Origin: Candidatus Roseilinea sp.
GTDB taxonomy: Bacteria > Chloroflexota > Anaerolineae > J036 > Brachytrichaceae
NCBI GenBank assembly: GCA_025998955.1
Contig: AP024676.1
Span: 2,294,001 to 2,358,000, forward strand
Reading direction: 5' to 3'
DNA: 64,000 bases
Positions 62,017-64,000 of the stretch are shown here, one piece after another. The notes under the pieces were generated by a model that was given only the letters and a program-made list of their open reading frames with translations, was not told the origin of the DNA and did not search any database. How positions within the stretch are numbered: position 1 is the first letter of the stretch; the number at the start of each line of letters is the position of its first letter. The position numbers and the translations under genes are program-made.

Positions 62017-62819
62017 GTTGCCGGCGACACAGCCATCTCCAGCGTCGCACACAAGCCCACGTGATCCGATGGATACAGGGTCGGATCGCCGGGCGAGGGC
62101 GTGTTCAACACCACCTCGCAAGATTGCACATGGAAGTTATCGTCCACGAAGATGTAGTCGAGTGTGCCACGCCAGGGCTCCGGCTGGCGGTAGGCGATTA
62201 AGTTGCCGACCATGCTCAACCCTTTGCGCACCGCATTGAACCGATACACCAGCGGTGTGGGGCAGGTGTAATCCGGCTCGCGCCCGTGCACCACTTCATA
62301 AGCCGACGCAAACGACTCCTTCATCATGCGGATCGTGCGCATGTCAGGCGTGGCGTTGAAGTCGCCGCAGACGACCATGGGATAGCTCGATGCCGCCAGC
62401 CGCAACCAGTTCAATACCCGATGCACTTGCTGCGTGCGCTTAATATGATCGTAGATGTGAAACATGAAGTGGCCGTTGACGATCACCACCGGCCGGTCGC
62501 CAATGCGCAGGCGCACCGCTTGTGCAACGCGCGACTGTGCCACCAGGCTAAGGGTGCGACACGCTTCGACCGGAAAGCGACTGAGCGTGGCGACGGCCTC
62601 ATGCTCGGCCAGCGCGCCGGTCTTGGGCGAGGTGTATACGGTGTAGCCGCCGAGTTGATCTGCCAGCCACTGCGCGTTGTTGTGCGGCAAACTCACCTCT
62701 TGCAGCGCGATCACGTCCGGTTGAAGTTGGGCCAATTCGCGGACGATCAGCTCGCGCCGCTCGCGCCAGCGCGACGGCTTGTTGAGCAAGTTGAACGTGA
62801 CCAGCTTGAATGTCGCCAC
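62010..62819 (-). CDS. Endonuclease/exonuclease/phosphatase-family protein
   Basis: 269 residues. FKLVTFNLLNKPSRW, IALQEVSLPHN (metal Glu), VIVNGHFMFH, VVCGDFNATPDM (catalytic D-x-N) and the C-terminal PSDHVGLCATLEM (S-D-H) give the complete EEP active site. Cytoplasmic. Could be a nuclease, a phosphodiesterase or a sphingomyelinase-like enzyme; the neighbouring LCAT-like lipid hydrolase makes a lipid phosphodiesterase a possibility, but this is only context. Its 3' end overlaps the convergent gene by 7 bases. Confidence 0.88.
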   Translation of the reverse strand: MATFKLVTFNLLNKPSRWRERRELIVRELAQLQPDVIALQEVSLPHNNAQWLADQLGGYTVYTSPKTGALAEHEAVATLSRFPVEACRTLSLVAQSRVAQAVRLRIGDRPVVIVNGHFMFHIYDHIKRTQQVHRVLNWLRLAASSYPMVVCGDFNATPDMRTIRMMKESFASAYEVVHGREPDYTCPTPLVYRFNAVRKGLSMVGNLIAYRQPEPWRGTLDYIFVDDNFHVQSCEVVLNTPSPGDPTLYPSDHVGLCATLEMAVSPATQ

Positions 62820-62828
62820 TACCCCATC

Positions 62829-64000
62829 TCAATCATCAAACTTTGTTACCTTCGCTGCCAGATCGCGGCTGAACGCCGGCGCATCCACGACCAACTTCCC
62901 ATCCGATGTGGCGACCGCCGACTCCAGCAATAGCGCGCCGGAGATCGTGTCGAACCACTGCACGCGATGCCGGCCATTGCCTAGCCCGTCCAGCGTCAGG
63001 GTGACGCCGTCCAGCCGGCGCGGCTCGAAACGAAAGGTGTGCTCCTTCGCCTGGCCGGTCGCGATCTGGATGCCGTATTGGTATGACCCTTCGTCCATGC
63101 GGTAGGCGCGATTGCGCAGCCAGATCAAAAGGCGATGGGGTGCGCGCAGCCCCAGCGCGATTGCATCTTTCTCCGGCGCGACGGCAACCGGCGTCGCTGC
63201 ATAGCGCGCCAGGTCCTCGCCGCGCAGGAAGGTCGAGATGCCCTCATAGTGCGACCACAGATTGGCCGGCTCGACCAGCGTGTCCCACCACCAATACATG
63301 GCTGTGCTGGCGAAGCCATTGAAGGCCGCCGCCCACAGGCCGTTGTGGAACTGGATGCCCTCGCGCGTCAGCGCGTTCGGCTGCTCGAAGGTGAAGGTCG
63401 CGGCAAACTCGCCGATCACAACCGGTTTTGCTGCGATGTCCTGCATGTGGCGAAAAAGCGCGCGCCCGCCCTCGACCGGCTTGAACCAGCGCGCATCCTC
63501 GCCGATGTATTCGTGGCGCTGCACCACGTCAATCTCCGGCATGTTCCAAATGTGCGGGTCGCCGGGGACGGAATAGCTGGTGGTGATGAGGTGACGATAG
63601 GGGTCATGGGCGCGCAGCACAGATGTCATCTCCTCGATCCACGGCTTGAGCAGCTCGGTCGCCACCATCTCGGTGAAGTTCACCTCGTTCCACCATTCCC
63701 AGGCCATGAGGTGGGTGGAATAACCCCAGCGCGCCGCGATGTAGCGCAGCCGCTGTTTGAACAACGCGCGCGCTGTCGGATCGGTGGCAAAGTCGCGCGG
63801 CCGGGCGCATGGCCCACCGTTCGCTGCGTTATAGGGATTCTCATGCCATAGCGGATACACATTCAAGCTGAACTGGCTATAGTCCAGCAGCGTGAGCTGG
63901 ATGTAGATGCCGCGCGCCTCGGCCATCTCGAAGACTTGATCCAGAAAGTGGGCGCGATCCATGCGCGCGGTGTAGTTGCCCAGCGGCGTGTCGCGCCACT
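62829..64000 (-). CDS. GH5-like glycoside hydrolase, N-terminus beyond the window
   Basis: The frame is open to the right edge: codons before the ATG at 63962 read WRDTPLGNYTAR, so the gene continues past base 64000. TIM-barrel glycosidase of the cellulase/beta-mannanase type: LAWEWWNEVNFTEM carries the acid/base Glu, and PVVIGEFAATF the nucleophile Glu. SMYWWWDTLVEPANLWSHY-like aromatics line the sugar cleft. The C-terminal about 110 residues form a beta-sandwich (RRLDGVTLTLDGLG, VQWFDTISGALL). Likely hydrolyses a beta-mannan/glucan; secretion cannot be judged without the N-terminus. The EEP gene starts 10 bases downstream. Confidence 0.82.
   Translation of the reverse strand, partial: WRDTPLGNYTARMDRAHFLDQVFEMAEARGIYIQLTLLDYSQFSLNVYPLWHENPYNAANGGPCARPRDFATDPTARALFKQRLRYIAARWGYSTHLMAWEWWNEVNFTEMVATELLKPWIEEMTSVLRAHDPYRHLITTSYSVPGDPHIWNMPEIDVVQRHEYIGEDARWFKPVEGGRALFRHMQDIAAKPVVIGEFAATFTFEQPNALTREGIQFHNGLWAAAFNGFASTAMYWWWDTLVEPANLWSHYEGISTFLRGEDLARYAATPVAVAPEKDAIALGLRAPHRLLIWLRNRAYRMDEGSYQYGIQIATGQAKEHTFRFEPRRLDGVTLTLDGLGNGRHRVQWFDTISGALLLESAVATSDGKLVVDAPAFSRDLAAKVTKFDD

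Overview
The window is GC-rich bacterial DNA that most resembles a Chloroflexota genome of the Anaerolineae/Thermoflexales/Roseilinea type. That placement is inferred from gene content, since no rRNA or marker gene is present: an archaeal-type HMG-CoA synthase/thiolase/DUF35 set with mevalonate kinase, Ser/Thr kinases with Thr-Pro-rich external stalks in a run with FHA and PP2C genes, large secreted proteins ending in Y-x-P-I-x-V-R, and a NAD-linked bidirectional [NiFe] hydrogenase.

Layout. 1-9431 is a sugar/peptide-metabolism region with visible decay: a partial IS5-type element, three broken genes, then an M19 dipeptidase, two glycosidase-like genes (GH20-like and GH36), a Gfo/Idh/MocA oxidoreductase, an SMP-30-like protein and a RidA-like protein. 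9480-19837 is a co-directional signalling run: dead PP2C-like protein, FHA protein, pseudokinase-PP2C fusion, VWA-FHA membrane protein, zinc-ribbon-FHA protein, two transmembrane Ser/Thr kinases, and a membrane protein with a zinc ribbon; it ends at a strong hairpin. 19910-22793 (minus) holds DUF35, thiolase and HMG-CoA synthase, followed by Fpg/MutM, a GNAT protein, an MFS transporter and a divergent mevalonate kinase. 27072-38064 has two large STAND-like ATPases flanking three exported proteins, one a probable metzincin protease. 39283-43605 (minus) is hypABCDE plus a flavoprotein, with hypF divergent. 46760-50490 is an asymmetric heterodimeric ABC exporter. 50593-57314 is a DHOD-like gene overlapping hoxE, then hoxF, U, Y, H and the maturation protease. 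The right end has a cytochrome P450, a PQQ-type propeller protein, an LCAT-like hydrolase, an EEP-family phosphatase/nuclease and a partial GH5-like glycosidase.

How it fits together. The hox and hyp genes form a nearly complete set for NAD(P)-coupled hydrogen metabolism: HoxEFU diaphorase, HoxYH hydrogenase, Hyp nickel/CN/CO insertion, and HoxH C-terminal processing. The DUF35/thiolase/HMGS trio plus mevalonate kinase make the front part of a mevalonate route to isoprenoids. The signalling run contains writers (two kinases), an eraser (PP2C), readers (three FHA domains) and two catalytically dead relatives, so it looks like one phospho-threonine circuit at the membrane.

The most unusual pattern is not a gene: at least eleven gene junctions carry short arrays with a 7-base period (for example aagtcag, acttctg, tcttacg, actcacg), often as two complementary arms. 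One sits in frame inside the second ABC ATPase and one supplies the tail of HoxF. Several genes also have a TAnnnT box 6-9 bases before the start codon, which suggests leaderless transcripts. No tRNA, rRNA or CRISPR array was seen.
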